From contig NC_088779.1 in NCBI RefSeq assembly GCF_954871325.1, positions 28,134,869-28,198,868 on the forward strand: 64,000 nucleotides of DNA. Direction: 5' to 3'. The notes below the pieces were generated by a model. It ran no database searches, had not been told where the DNA came from, and saw only the letters and a list, made by a program, of their open reading frames with translations. The DNA comes from Gordionus sp. m RMFG-2023 (taxonomy: Eukaryota; Nematomorpha; Gordioida; Chordodea; Parachordodidae). Both the position numbers and the translations under genes were made by a program. Shown in pieces: positions 25,255-38,900 of the stretch (position 1 is its first letter; the number at the start of each line of letters is the position of its first letter).

Positions 25255-27096
25255 TAGAGGCGGAGTGACCATAAAACCAGGTGGGCCTTTTGCCCACGAG
25301 ACCGCGAGAAAATGTTGATTTTTGAGGCCGATCAGAGGAAATTATCAAAAAAGAGGCCGCTTAGAAATTTTTTTTTATTATGTTCACATTATTTTCTCTT
25401 ATTTTTATTTTTAATGATATCTCTATGATTTGAATATCACATTCCTTGAGAATTGTTATATATTTTAATACATAAAATATCAATAACGTCGCTTGACGTT
25501 ATTTACCACGTTTCTTTGTTTTTTTTCAAATGAATGAAAACGCTTCTGTTTGATTAGAGTAAGCTAAGCTTTGATTAATTTATTATATTATATACATTGC
25601 TTTATTGTAGAAATAACATAGCCAACATTTCCTATTCTTAATTCATTGAAATGAAATAAAATTCAGGTCGATGTATAAGATAAAAGGAAGGATGTTTGGG
25701 TGAAACAGAATAATTTATTTGGCCAAAATAAGTTGAGAAGGCTGCAAAAAATAGGTATAGGGTGGAGGGGCACGTGAAAAAGCCCTTAGATGGATTTATG
25801 GTAAAGAGAGCATGCTCACAATAACGATAAATGCACTTCAATATATATTGGATAATAAATCACTTGAGGCAAAAACTTGTTAATTAATGTAAATTTAAGA
25901 CTCTATGTACAGATATAATATATTTAGAAATTTTTGAAATAATGAGGCCACTGTCATATCTTCAAACTAAAAATTAGGTACTTTGTCAGCATGAAAAATG
26001 ATAGAAGATGCTAAATCTTCTATATCATCGATTCAAAATAAAGCAATAAAATGGCTTCTAATTTAAATGAAACACTTCATATTTAAAGTTCCCGGAGAGT
26101 ATCAGGGTATAGAATGTTCTGCCAAAAAATTAAATAGAACGAGCGAAGATAATATATAGTGACAAATGCCAAGATGAACGTCCTCAAGAATCGATTGACC
26201 TTTACAATATGATAATAACTCCGAGTGTGATAATAAATGTAACAAGTGTTTAAGTATGAAATTCTTGATACAATAGCATACAAATGACACTAATTTATTT
26301 TGCACATGAATACATATTAACTTTATCATTTACGCAGGTTAATTGCGAGAGAACATTTAGTAAATTAAAAATTATAAAAATAAGCTGAGAGCTAATATTG
26401 ACCAAGAAAAATTAGAAGCCTTTTTAATGATGACATTTGAACGAGAACTAGATATTCTTGTATATTTGAGCAAAGGTTCAAAGTTAATGAGAGATTTATT
26501 ATTGTAAAAATTATATATTTTCTTTATTCTTTAATTTGAATCTTATTAACATCTATTTACAATATGACGGTGCCTGTTTTATAAGTGCAGCAATTTTATT
26601 CTCTGTAATATAATATAACTGCAATAATTTTATTCTATGTAATATTGTATAACTGCAATAATTTTATGTGTAATTAATTGATTTGGTATATTGAGTATCT
26701 ATTTTTTTTATATTTAACATGTGATGTTGTGATTTGATTTTATAGTGAAATATCGTATATAATATAAAATATAGTATAGGTGCAATGAATATTATTTTAT
26801 AAAGTATTAAATATGATTTTAGATGTGCATTTTAAAAAAAATAAAATATATGATTATCGTGTAATACTATTCATTTTTTTTTATTAAAAATGTAAATCGT
26901 TTGAACTTATTTTCAAAAATAAGAAGTAAAAAAAATCGTGTAAGTCGAAGAAGCCATTTAAGGGAACTCGGTCGAAGACCGGGCAAAAGCGGGCCGAAGA
27001 CCCGTAAAATAGGGGTCTGGGGGCGAAGCCCCCATATAATTGAGGCCGCTATAAAAAAAATGCCCACGAGGCCGTAGCGTAGCCAGTCCGCCCCTG
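25255..27096 (+). mobile_element. hAT element, near full-length but decayed
   Basis: Left end TAGAGGCGGAGTGACC, right end CCAGTCCGCCCCTG. ACGCTG abuts both ends (the remains of a target duplication). The plus strand retains scattered pieces of a transposase: RWIYGKESMLTITINALQYI near 25790, and the C-terminal dimerisation motif (NCERTFSKLK, then ANIDQEKLEAFLMM-type sequence, then KGSKLMRDLLL) near 26337-26505. Stops and frame changes are numerous. Sister copies: 10790-12070, 24024-25119 and, inverted, 47016-50170. It lies exactly between the two arms of the inverted duplication. Confidence 0.82.
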
Positions 27097-27130
27097 ACGC
27101 TGAGTGCAGTCTAAAAAAGAAAATGGCCTG

Positions 27131-27385
27131 TTTTTAAAAAAATATAAGAAATCAACTTATACCTTGAAAGAGTGAGAAATTTGGTTTCAATTTGTTATAT
27201 ATAACAAAATCTGCAAGATTAAATTTTCGCAGAGAGGGGTTGACTGGCGATGCTATGGCTTATGTGGGCAAATGTTTTTTAGCGGCCTCATTTTTATGGG
27301 ACTTCTCTCCCATAACCCTATTTGGGGGCCATCGGCCGGGATCTCTTTAATGGCTTGTTTATATTATACATGATTTTTATTTCTT
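27131..27385 (-). repeat. arm 2 of the inverted duplication, with solo hAT end
   Basis: Inverse copy of 24965-25213, including the hAT end (27232 onward, AGAGGGGTTGACTGGCGATG) and the same flank. Some positions differ from arm 1, so it is not a very recent event. There is no matching left hAT end, which supports a duplication of one end rather than a separate element. Confidence 0.85.
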
Positions 27386-28933
27386 ATATTTTTTGACAAA
27401 AATATCTAAAAACGATGGGTGAAACACAATATTACAGTTATCACATTTTTAATTAGAAAAGACTCATTAAATAAAAATCCCATATAGGAATTGCACATAT
27501 AAAATCATACTAATTGAACATACACAATTATGCATATAATAAATTATATATTACACATATAAATCAATATTAATTGCACCTATAAAATAATTACTTATTG
27601 TACTATAAAATCGACATGTAACACATCACACTGCCCCGAAAAAGACTTATTGTACATATATAATCAGGCATATAAATAATGAATTAAACGAATATTGTAT
27701 AATTTTTATGCTAATAAATCTCTAATTAATCTCAACTTTAGAGCAAATAAACACATATCCAAGTTCTATTTGCATCGGCAATTCTCTTTCAACGGGCATC
27801 AGTAAAATTGTCTCAAATTAACCGTGTTCATATTTGCTCTCAGCTGCTTTTTATAATTTAAAATTACTAGATGTTCTTTAACAACTTACTAATATGTTGG
27901 CAAAAAATAGAATAATGTATGCAGCTGTGTGCAGAGTTGGGCAAGAATTACAAATAGCGTTGCGTTACATAAGGTTTTGACAGGATAACTTGGGTCAAGA
28001 TTCCTCAAAATAAAAATCTAGACAATAAATTTTTTTTGCTCTCCTTTCATTTTATATAAGCTTAATCTTTCCAAAATTATTTTGGTATATTTGTGTAAAA
28101 TTGTAAATTATATATTTTTTCTGCAATTATTTGATATAACTTGTCAGAGGAAGATTATTGTAATATGTTTTAGAAAATATGTACAAATTTTTAATTGCCA
28201 AATAAGTGTTATCTCATATTTCTTTATGGTTAACTTCAACGGAAAAAAGGGCAAATCTGATAAAAACTTGATATTTCACAATATAGCGACTTACAAGTTA
28301 TATAACAGAGAAAATAACATAGTGACAGTATAAGTAATAAGTTGAAGTAATGAGAATGAGAGATAATGCTGAATCTTATTCCACTAGGAAAAGGTTATTT
28401 AAAATTTGGCTGAAAATAAAAATAACAGATAAAAAACGGCAAGAAAAAGGAAAATAAATTCCTATCTTTATAAAAAGTGGATGGGGAATATTCCTAAGGA
28501 AATAGGCCATTTTCCTTATGCATAAATTTTAGGCAGAAGGGAGGGCGTTGGAGTGGGGGGATTTTTTTTATTAAACTGATATATTATAGGGAGAATCTTA
28601 CCATTCCCGTTAGTTGCTTTTGCTTCTAAAAGAACCTTCGCGATTTAAAACAAATAAAACGTATCCAGCTTTGTTCTCAAATTGAGATAAGATTTGAAAT
28701 CTAAATAGCTTAAATTTTAAGGTATCATAATCAAAATTATTTATTCTAAGTAGAATGTATTTTCCATCTGTCAAAAATATTGGAAATTGAAATAAATGAA
28801 TCGCTAACTTATTTGCGATTTTTTAATATGTTAGTGGACACGATAAAATCGCCTTAATTTGGACGATATCATTTAAATTAATTATTCATTTGTTATTTAA
28901 CATGCTAAAATGGCACAATTGAGCACTATTAAT
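27386..28933. other. gene-free stretch
   Basis: AT-rich, with a hAT-like end CAGAGTTGGGCAAGAATTAC at about 27932 that lacks a visible partner, and a fragment near 27760-27860 that may be hAT C-terminus on the minus strand. The 83-codon frame at 28082-28333 has no recognised motif. No host exon was found. Confidence 0.45.
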
Positions 28934-29385
28934 GAGTGGCGTAGCCACGAGAGGGGGGGGGTTCGGGTTTGGACCCCCCCAAGCAAATTTATTTTAGATT
29001 ATCCGTTCAAAAGACTCAAAAGTGACTTTATATCAAATAAATACCATGAATATTTATATTTTTCTGGTTTTGATGTTTGTGGAAGGATATTATATTACTA
29101 TTGAAAATATTCAGGATAGTATTATTATAGAGTCATACAACACTAATTAAAATGATCAATAATTAGGACTTGAAATAGGATGTCTTCATCCGTTCTTAAA
29201 CAGACGCTGTCGTTAAATTCGTGGGATGTGAATCTTTTTACTAAAAAAACAATTATGATTTTTAAGATAAACTCGGCCGAAGGCCGGGCAAAAGGGCCGA
29301 AGCCCAATAAAGGAGGTCTGGGGGGTGAAGCACCCCAGACTTATGTATGCACCTCCTCTAAGGAAAATTCCTAGATACGCCACTG
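28934..29385. mobile_element. hAT MITE, CAGTGGCGTAGC family, inverted copy
   Basis: Starts GAGTGGCGTAGCC and ends GATACGCCACTG, with the GGGTTTGGACC motif near one end and GAGGAGGTGCATACATAAG (inverse) near the other, as in 4093-4501 but opposite in orientation. The target duplication is eroded. Open frames at 28910-29104 and 29180-29374 are translations of this element. Confidence 0.85.
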
Positions 29386-29938
29386 TAGTATATCACTTAT
29401 AAAAGATATGTAAATTGACATAAATTAATATTTTTATTATAAAAAAAATCGTGACACTGTTTCCATTTCGATATTCATACAATGAAAGTACGCGTAAAAA
29501 AATATATTTTTCGCAATTGATTTTTTACATAAATATTTCGTCGTAATAACAAAATGATATTATATGCATATAATATAAAAACTTATTTACAAAAAATTGT
29601 TATTTTACAAAGTCAAGTATATATAATTTATATATAAACAAGTTCATTCATAGTTGCATAATTTTTGTGGTTATGGATTTCATTTGGTTGCATTTCTTCG
29701 ATCCTTATTACACTTTTTTTCAGAATGAATGGAGATGGAATTCTTATAGTTGAAATAATTTAGTTCTTTGTCAATGATCCTTATGGGTTTAATATCAATT
29801 TACAGGATAAAATGAAATTACACACGAGCCTAAATACTGAGTCATGGTTTGATAATATGTGAAGAAAATTTTCTTAGGAGATTACGATTTGCTTAACACA
29901 TTAATCTTCTCTGGGGTGTGTTTAAAGACTTAAATGTC

Positions 29939-32900
29939 TCAATAAATTACTTTATTATTTGGCTGGTTAGGGACGGCCGCTAAGCTATCATTCTTTCTGC
30001 CTTCGTTGAAACCTTTATTAATTCCTTCTATTTGTAGCAAGCATTCCACTTCGTTATCGTGGGGCGAGGAATGATTGGACATGCCGAAATTAGAATCGTT
30101 AGACATTTTGGGGTTGACATGTTTAAAGGTGTTAGTACTATTATTATTATTATTCGTTAAATTATGTATGTTATTCAAATTAGTTACATTGTTGAGGCTA
30201 CTGTTATTTATTATAAAAGAATTTATGTATTCGGAATGAGTGGATTGATGATTAGAGGAAGAAGAAGAGGCAAAGGATGGTGTTCTAATTATTTTATTGA
30301 TATTGTTTGTGAGTAAAGGTGATCGATTTTGTTGGGCGTAAGCGTTGCTCGTAAAGTTGGCATTATTAATACGATTGACGTTTGAAAAATGAAATGAATT
30401 ATTCAAGGAGGGAGAGTAGGATCGGGTATTAATAGGGGAAGGGCTAGCCTTAGCTTGTAACGCGGTCGGCGGTGGCGGATAATATGTAAGTTGCGGTCTC
30501 TGCTATAAGAGAAAAATATAAGAGTAATGACCAGTGAGGATTATTGGAAAAGTTATCGAATAAGCATTTAAAGAAAATAATGTAATGTGATGGTGCTAAA
30601 AAATAATCAAATTTAATTTTTTCAGTTTTTAGAAAAGACAATTTCAGTAGGTGCTTCCAGTACCATTTTTATTTTAAAAAAATTTAACTTTTAAACTATT
30701 TTAGCCTTTTTATTTATTATACCCAAATCAGAACTATCTGAGTTATTTGTTTGTTTGATAATAAATATTAGAATTATACCATTGTTTGCTGAGCATTCCC
30801 AGAGAATCGAACTGGATTTACGATTTGGTGGACTTGAGAAGAATTCTGTGAAACAAGATGATGTTGATGAAGAAGCGAATTCGTGTTAGCTAGAGAGAAG
30901 TGTGTGTTCGGCAGAGGATTGTGGTGCCTAAGTTTAAAGAAAGAAAAGTTCATTTCATATAGTATATATTTATAATCAATTAATCAGAAATTCAACTTTT
31001 TCCCGAATAATATACACATTCTAATTTCTAAGGTTGAAACCTTGAATGGAACTCCATAGTACATATACACTACCAGCCATAAATGACTGCCCACCCTGCA
31101 TTTTTACATAAAAAAATTAATAAGTTAAAACTTTTTGACTTATTTGGGTAAAAGCGAATTGATTAATTAATTTAAGATGTCGAGACATGTTTAGAAATAA
31201 AAAAGTCGGAATTTCTATAAATCTATCTATGAAATTTTAGCCTTTGGAAATAACATGTCAAAAATGACCAATTTGGTACAATAGGGTTCATTAGTTTTTT
31301 TTCAGCAATAATTTTAAGCTGGCCATTGTTTTTTGGAAGAAAGTCATTTATCACATTCTAATTTGCTTATTAATACCTATTTTTAATTATTTTAAAAAAA
31401 ATTCCTAAATTTTTTTTGCTTTTGTTAAGGGAACAAGCATTAAACTTAGTACGAGAGGAAGATAATAGCGTAATATACGTGAATAAATAATATAAAAAAA
31501 TACGTGGATAAACAATATTAAACAAAGAAAAAAGATAATTGACGTGTAAAAGGAAAAAAATAAATAATAATAAATAAAGGATGAATTGGTAAAAAACAAA
31601 TATATAAGCGTGGAAAGAAAAACAAACGATGATGTTTTTTTATTATAAAATTTTTTCGATATATGTTATTGATTGAAGAAAAAAGAAATAAAAAGTAAAA
31701 GTTGTTTGATTGTTTTTTAAAAAAAATAGAAAAGTATATAATATAGAAATTTTATAGTATTTCAATATAGGATAAATAAGCCAATTTTATAGCTTTAAAT
31801 CATTGTTTACAGAAACTTTCTGTCTTTTCGACGAAAATGATTAAAAGAAAAGATATTTTTATTCCAACTAGATGCAAAATAATTAATTTACACACATGTG
31901 GTAAAAGTAATCGCCGAATTGCCAGAGAATTAACTCTAGCAAGACGAACAGTCGATTGTATACTTAAAAGACGCAACAATAATACAATATCGAATCCAAA
32001 GAGGCCTGGAAGACGCCGCAAAACGACTTTAAGCGATGATAGGTATATAGCAAGGATCAGTAAACGCAATCGACGCCTTGTCGCCTCAGAGATAGGTGCG
32101 GAGACTAATCTACATTTGTGAAAAGGCGCCTTAGGAGCTTTGAACTTTATGGTAGGGTAGCGGTCAAAAAGCCACTCTTGAGCAAAAAAATAACCTTAAG
32201 TGATTAGACTGGGCACGTGGACATCTGCCAACTGGTACCGTGTCGTATGGAGTGATGAGTCAAAATTCGAAATCTTCGGTTCTAAAAGAAGGCAATATAT
32301 CCGCCGCTCAGCTGGAGAGAGAATGAGCGTTCACTGCATAATTCCTACAGTCAAATTAGGGGGAGGGTCTGTTATGGTATGGGGGTGCTTTGGTGCTGGG
32401 GCAACCGCCGACATTGTCAAAATTTAAGAAATCCTTAACAAGGAGGGCCGGCAAATCCTTGAGGACCATGTGATTTCATCAGGAAAGTATTTGATCGGGA
32501 ATAACTTTATATTTCGACAAGATAATGACCCAAAGCATACAGGCTATGCAAAGATTATTTACAAAATTTACAACAACACGGTATTCTCGAGTTGATGATT
32601 TGGCCATCCCAGTCTCCCGATCTCAATCCAATCGAACTTTTATGGGATCACCATGATCGACAAGAGCGAAAAAGCCCTCTAACCTCATTTGCACCTTTGG
32701 GATATACAGGGAAAATGGAACAATATCACTTCCTAATATTTAAAAAATCTCATTGAAAGATTACCAAAAATTTTTGCAGCAATTATTAAGAATAAAGGTG
32801 GTCATATTGATGAGACCAAAATTTGATCTTAATTAATTGCTAAGTCTTTTATTTTTTGATTTTATGCAATAATATGTAAACTTATAAATAAATTTGATAA

Positions 32901-35900
32901 ACCTCATATTGTGTGTTGTTTGTCTTATTTTAAGAAAAATGTTAAGAAAATGCAGGGTAGGCAATCATTTATGGTTGGTAGTGTATATATATATGTATGA
33001 TATAGAAAATATTTTCTAAATAATTTTTAAAACCTAAATTGACTGTCTTTTGAATCGAAAGGTGGTCTGGTGACATGTAAGAATTGGTGACTTTGAATAA
33101 GCTGATTTCGGTGTCCCTGACTTCCAATCTGATTGATGTAGGATTGTGACGTTGACTGCGAGTGAACATGACTTGCCGCAGAATGAGGAAGTTTGCGGAG
33201 TGAGGCGAAAATCAAAGGGGCCAGACTGGATCCAAACTGATCTTTAAGTTCCTCGAGATTAGGTGGTGTTGTATTAGTTAAAGAAAGTGGGGCTGAAACG
33301 CAAAGTTATGTATTGGGTTTTTTTAAAATTAGGCTATGTGTAAAAAAGGTTTGGAAAGGTGGTTATACATTACTTAAATTCTAAATTATGCTTAATTACC
33401 ATTTGTGCCAGAGGTGTTAAATGCCATTTGTGAAGCATTTTCATATCGATGAACGATACAGGCTACCTTGACCAACAGCTGTTTTACGTGTTCGACAGCA
33501 ACACGCTCGGCTGTAACGCGTTGTGCAGGTGCAATAGAATGCCCTGTACGAGTGATTTGTGCGTGGATCGACTGTGCGTGAGTGGTAAGTGCCATATCAA
33601 GATCTTTGATTCTTCGGAATGAATAGAGGGAACGGGGAAGAAGAGTTTAAAAAGATATTACACGAGTACTTAAATCGTGACTAAAAAAACCTATATCCAA
33701 TTGGAATAAGAATACAAAAAACAAACTTTTATAACAATCTTATTTTTACTGGTAAAGGAAATGGCTGAATTAATTTTGTATTTTAAATATCAATTTAAGT
33801 TAATTAATTTAAAATGGTATTATATTCGCTATCCTGAATTTATATAATACTACCTTATAATAATATAATACGAATCGAGGATTTAATAAAAACCAAAAGT
33901 CAACAATACAAGTAATATTTATTCATATAATATCCCAAAAAATCTGAGTAAAAGGGGAAAAAAAATTTCTTCATTTAATGTTAATGAATTAGGAAAAATA
34001 AAATCCATGACAGCAAATGTCAGGTTCATTACTCTCCTTTGCAAGAATTATAAGTAAAATATATGTCATTTTTATTATGAGTGAAATTTATGTTTTAAAT
34101 AAGCAAACACAACACAAACCTTACGGGAATTTATTTCCCTCCCCGTTAAAGCCTCGAAGTATCAATAAATGAATCTAAATATAATAGTAATGAAACCTAT
34201 CACGTGGCAGAATGGCAATCAAAGCCAAGGGTCCCAATTCGTGCAAGGCAGAAATGGCTCCATACAAGGTTGCAGCCATTACTTCCGCTTTCGAGACAAT
34301 GGAAAAATATGAGGATGCTTCCAATCTGGAGTCTGATATACAAGAAAATTTGATAAACACCATCTAATGAGATAGATATAGTATGATTTAACATAACCAA
34401 CATTTTAGCTAACTAGAAGCTTCTTAAATTTTCCCAATAGAAGCAATTATTTAATTACCATCTATCCGTTCTGTCCCAAAATCACCGCCTACGATATTAG
34501 CATTAGAACCTTTATTACCACCTGTGCTGTCATCTTTCGCGTTTTTTTCGGCCAAAAACTTGGTTATAATTTCCCGGCAAAGCTTGCATATCCTGGCTCT
34601 TAGTCTGTTAGACGAATTATCTAGTCTGGAACAAAATTGAGACAGCAATTTGCTAGAAAAATCTCTCAGAGCCCAATGGTTGTCTATTTCTGGCCTCTGG
34701 CATATACGGTCACACAGGCAGCAGCTCAGCACGGCCGGAATTAGGGAGTGAGCTTGATGTTTGAGCTGCTGAGAAGCCAGGAAATCACCGGATGTTATAG
34801 CGATTGAAGCCATCTTAGAAGCCGTTTTGGTTGTGGAAGGGGAGTATAAAAGATGAGGATTTTCCAGCAAAGCTCGTATCATACGCATGAGGTAAATGAG
34901 AACTGCCAGGTTGCGTTGCAGAAGGTTTATCTTGACACCCTGGGCTACAAAACTAGCGAATCTATAAGGGCATAATGGTTTTAAATTTAAAAAAAAATGA
35001 TAAAATTGAGAGAAAATGATTGATATAAGGTTTAAAGATAGGGTAAGATATTCACGTATAACTTGGTTCTCCAGTTTCCCTGTAATTTTTTATTAGTTCT
35101 CCTTCTTGTTAAGACACAGAATACATTGGAATTTCATAAATTTTAGACATTATTTAGTAAGATATTTGAATCTGTATTAAGAAAAAATTTCAAATCTTGT
35201 ATCTTTGACAATAAAAGATATAGATAAACAAATACATTTTTATATTTTGATTTTTTAATTTCGATAATCAATAATTTTTGTAATTGAAATTTTAAAATAT
35301 ATAACATTTTTTTAATAAAAATACAAAAATAAAAAAGTTTTAGACATTTAACTATGATTTTTTTATTATTATTTATTATATACTATACAAACAACTAAAT
35401 TAAATTATTGATATTTATTTTGATTATACCAGTATGAAGAATATATAAATAGGTCCAGCTTTTACATTTTCAATGTTTCTCTCATATTTAATTTGAGATA
35501 AGCGAACCTTCTTAAGTCTATTATTTTTTAAGAAATAAGTTTATATTTTAAGATTTCGAAATCTTATCATAAAATATCTTTTATATATGTCATTCAGATA
35601 GCTTTAAGAATTAAATTAGATATTCAGACAGCAAAGAAAAACTAACCACATATAAATTTTAACAAAAAATGATTTAACCATTATATCAGTATTTAATGTT
35701 ATTATATTAATTATCACATTACCAACTATTACAATACAAAATGGAGATTGCAAAACTCGACCTATTTTGACCCATTAAGAATTTTTTTTAATATCTATAT
35801 CTAGTGATTTTTTTAAGAAAATCGGGTGGAGTCCGATTGGGCCTTTGAATTTTTTTAAAATATATCTAAATTTATCAATTTTATGTTGAATTTTTTATGT

Positions 35901-38900
35901 AAAATAAAAATATTTGATTTTATTTATAGAAACTAGACGCCATATAACATATATCTTTTATTTTGAGTAATTATACAAATTAATTTCAATATTTATATAA
36001 ATTTGGGCCAGGCCGGTAAATTTTTTTTAAAAAACAATTTCAGATCAGGCTCTGGGCTTGAAAAATTAGGCCCAATGCAGATCACTAGCTCTTATACTTC
36101 TCCTCTATGGCTATCTATTTTTACAACCATATCTGTATTGAGTATTAGTTGGTTGGATAATCATAAATAACTTGTTTAATTTTCTGTGACTTTACTATAC
36201 TATTTATAGATTTGGTATTTTAGCTAGACAGCCATTAATATAGAAAGAAATAATCAATTTATTTTCAAAGAGTATCAATCAAAATATTAGCTAAAAATTA
36301 AAAAAAAATCAAAATTTTAAGGAATAATCATAGATTTGTGAGGCCTTGTCTGAATTTTTGTATAAATTGTCTAACCCAGCCCAGCCCAAAAAAATTTCTT
36401 CCACAAATTGTGTAGCCTGTTATAAAAAAATTTTTAATTTTCCTGGCCCAATTATATATATTTTTCTTTAGTTCAATCATAAATATTTATTATATTACAT
36501 TGGAGGAAGAAAAATTTATTTTAATACTAACATCAATTAAAAATAATAAAATAAAATAATATATTTTCGATGTTTTTAAAGGATACATACATATGTATCT
36601 AAGATACATAAAAATAAATAAGTATCTGTATATATACTTATTTTATAATTTGTTAAAACTCTTATCAACATACTACCTACTAAAAGTATAAATAGTGAAG
36701 CTCACAGTTCGGTTTGATCCAGAAAAAAAATAGACATGAAGAGTTGATCTAAATTTAAAAAATTAATAGGTTATAATTAAAATATTTAATAAAAATGGAA
36801 CCTAGGAAGTAAAGAGTGCAGGCCTGGGTCAGTAGCTAGGCTCTGGAAGGCTTGAGCTCTTTTCAACTCTTCCGAACCTACGCAAGCTTCAGTTATATCC
36901 TTGTAGTATAGTTGTTGTTCCTGGTGAATATATTTAATATATGTAATATACCAATGTTGAAATGTTGAATGTATATATATTTACTTAACAACTAGATGAT
37001 CTAATCCTTTCAAATTATCCAATCTTTTTACTTTAAAAAACAATAGCTAATGCTAGTGCTCTTAATTATAAACTCATTAAAGTGGCTAAAAAATACCATT
37101 GATATAGGAAGATCCTCCGCGAGATGGCGCCATTTACGATTCCTTTTGTGTTTGTGACCTCGTTTGGCGAGGTCGGGGCTAGATGGGACGGAAGTTGTAG
37201 TATGAGTTTTGGGGGTTTTGGTTCCGCTAGAAGGCACATTTAAATTAGCAGAAGGGTTAGATGGTACTCGTTGATCTAAATATATATTTATATACAATAT
37301 AAGTTCTTTCTTTATGTTAATATGAAAGCAAGATTCAATCTTAAATAGATACACAGATTACAAAAAAAATGTGGCGGTGGATGATATACACCTAGAAATG
37401 GTCGTTTCACACAAGATATTTTTAGCAGAACAGATAAAAGAAAAATGATTAGGTTTATCTCATAAGACTTACTCGTTTTTTTTTAAATTTATTCTTATTT
37501 TTTATGACTGTGCCGATACACAAATTTTTAACGAATCTGACATGATATTTCTAAAAAAAACCGATCTGATCTCGATATTTATATTGATTTATTTATCATC
37601 CATCTTGGAACCAATAAATATCATTTAAAATATTTGCAATGTTTATGGGATGAGTGTGTTAAACAGCTCCATTTAGTGGACATTTTGCCAATAGAAACCC
37701 AAACCTATCTCCCTTCTGTGGGGAAAATCAATAAGCTTGAGAGTAATATACTTTTGGACAAAAATCTTGAGTTAACAGTTTTTAAAAAAAAATTTAAATC
37801 AAGCAGTTTAACAACACTAGCTGAATGTGATTTGTTAAATATTTTAACATTTCTTTATTGTTACAAATATAACAAAAAAATAGATGGCAGAAAGGTTTGG
37901 GCCTTTATTTGAAATCTTAAGGCTTACTTATTATTATATTTCTTAAGGGGGTCGTGTTTAAAAATCTACCCGTAACCAATGACATATATAATACCTAGAC
38001 TGACGATTCATTCATTAAAATGCGTTTTTAAGCGTCGTTAAAAGCATATCAGCTGGAACCGCCATTTTGGTAACACATATAGTATAATTATTCTCATGTT
38101 AAAAACTACTATTTAATTAATAACTTGTTGATTCCTTATTATCTCGATGATCCGGTAATTCTTTAATAAAGTTTGCATCATATATAGGAATAAATTAGGC
38201 TCTCATTTAAAATTTTGATAAAGATTAGTGTAACCAAGATGGCGTCTCCAGCTGATTTGCATTGATGTACACTTTTAATGAATGAATCGTCAGTCTAGGT
38301 ATTATATATGTCATTGCCCGTAACAGTCTTTTTAACAACCTTAATTACAACAAATAAATTTTATTTTAGTTCCTTTCATTAATTTATCGTTATAAAATTA
38401 TTTATAAAATAATATTATATAATAAATAAATCATAAAATATCAAAAGCAATAAAAGTATTGGATCAGTTTTTAAATATTGGCCTGATCCAATATTTTTTT
38501 TAAAAATGCTAAATATTGGTGTCGATTTATTCAAATATTTCTATTGGTGGGGGGTGGGGTAAAATCATTATATAATGTGTTACCTGTCGAGATATTTTCG
38601 GGTGTAATCGGCTGCACACCTTCGATACATAACCAGTGAGCTATTTTGGGCAATTAAAAATATAGACTTATTTTTGATAAAAAAATATATTGTTTCCTTA
38701 GATACAATAGAAGATTAATCGCTTCTTTCCATTAAATTCTAATACAAGTAATCATTTCAATCAATGACATTATTTGTCATTGATCTGACTGAACAAAAAA
38801 CCCCAAAAAAATGTTTAATCCATGGAAAATAATTGCCTTCCAAGGCCTTATAGTTATCAATATAATGTATATTTAATATATATTTAAGTAAAAAAACCTT

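Noticed and set aside
31800-32069. 89-codon minus-strand frame
   Set aside because: Antisense shadow of the Tc1-like transposase helix-turn-helix region.
34175-34403. Separate small minus-strand frames in the TAF6 region (also at 33027, 33392, 34451, 37028)
   Set aside because: They are single exons of TAF6 read past their splice sites, not separate genes.
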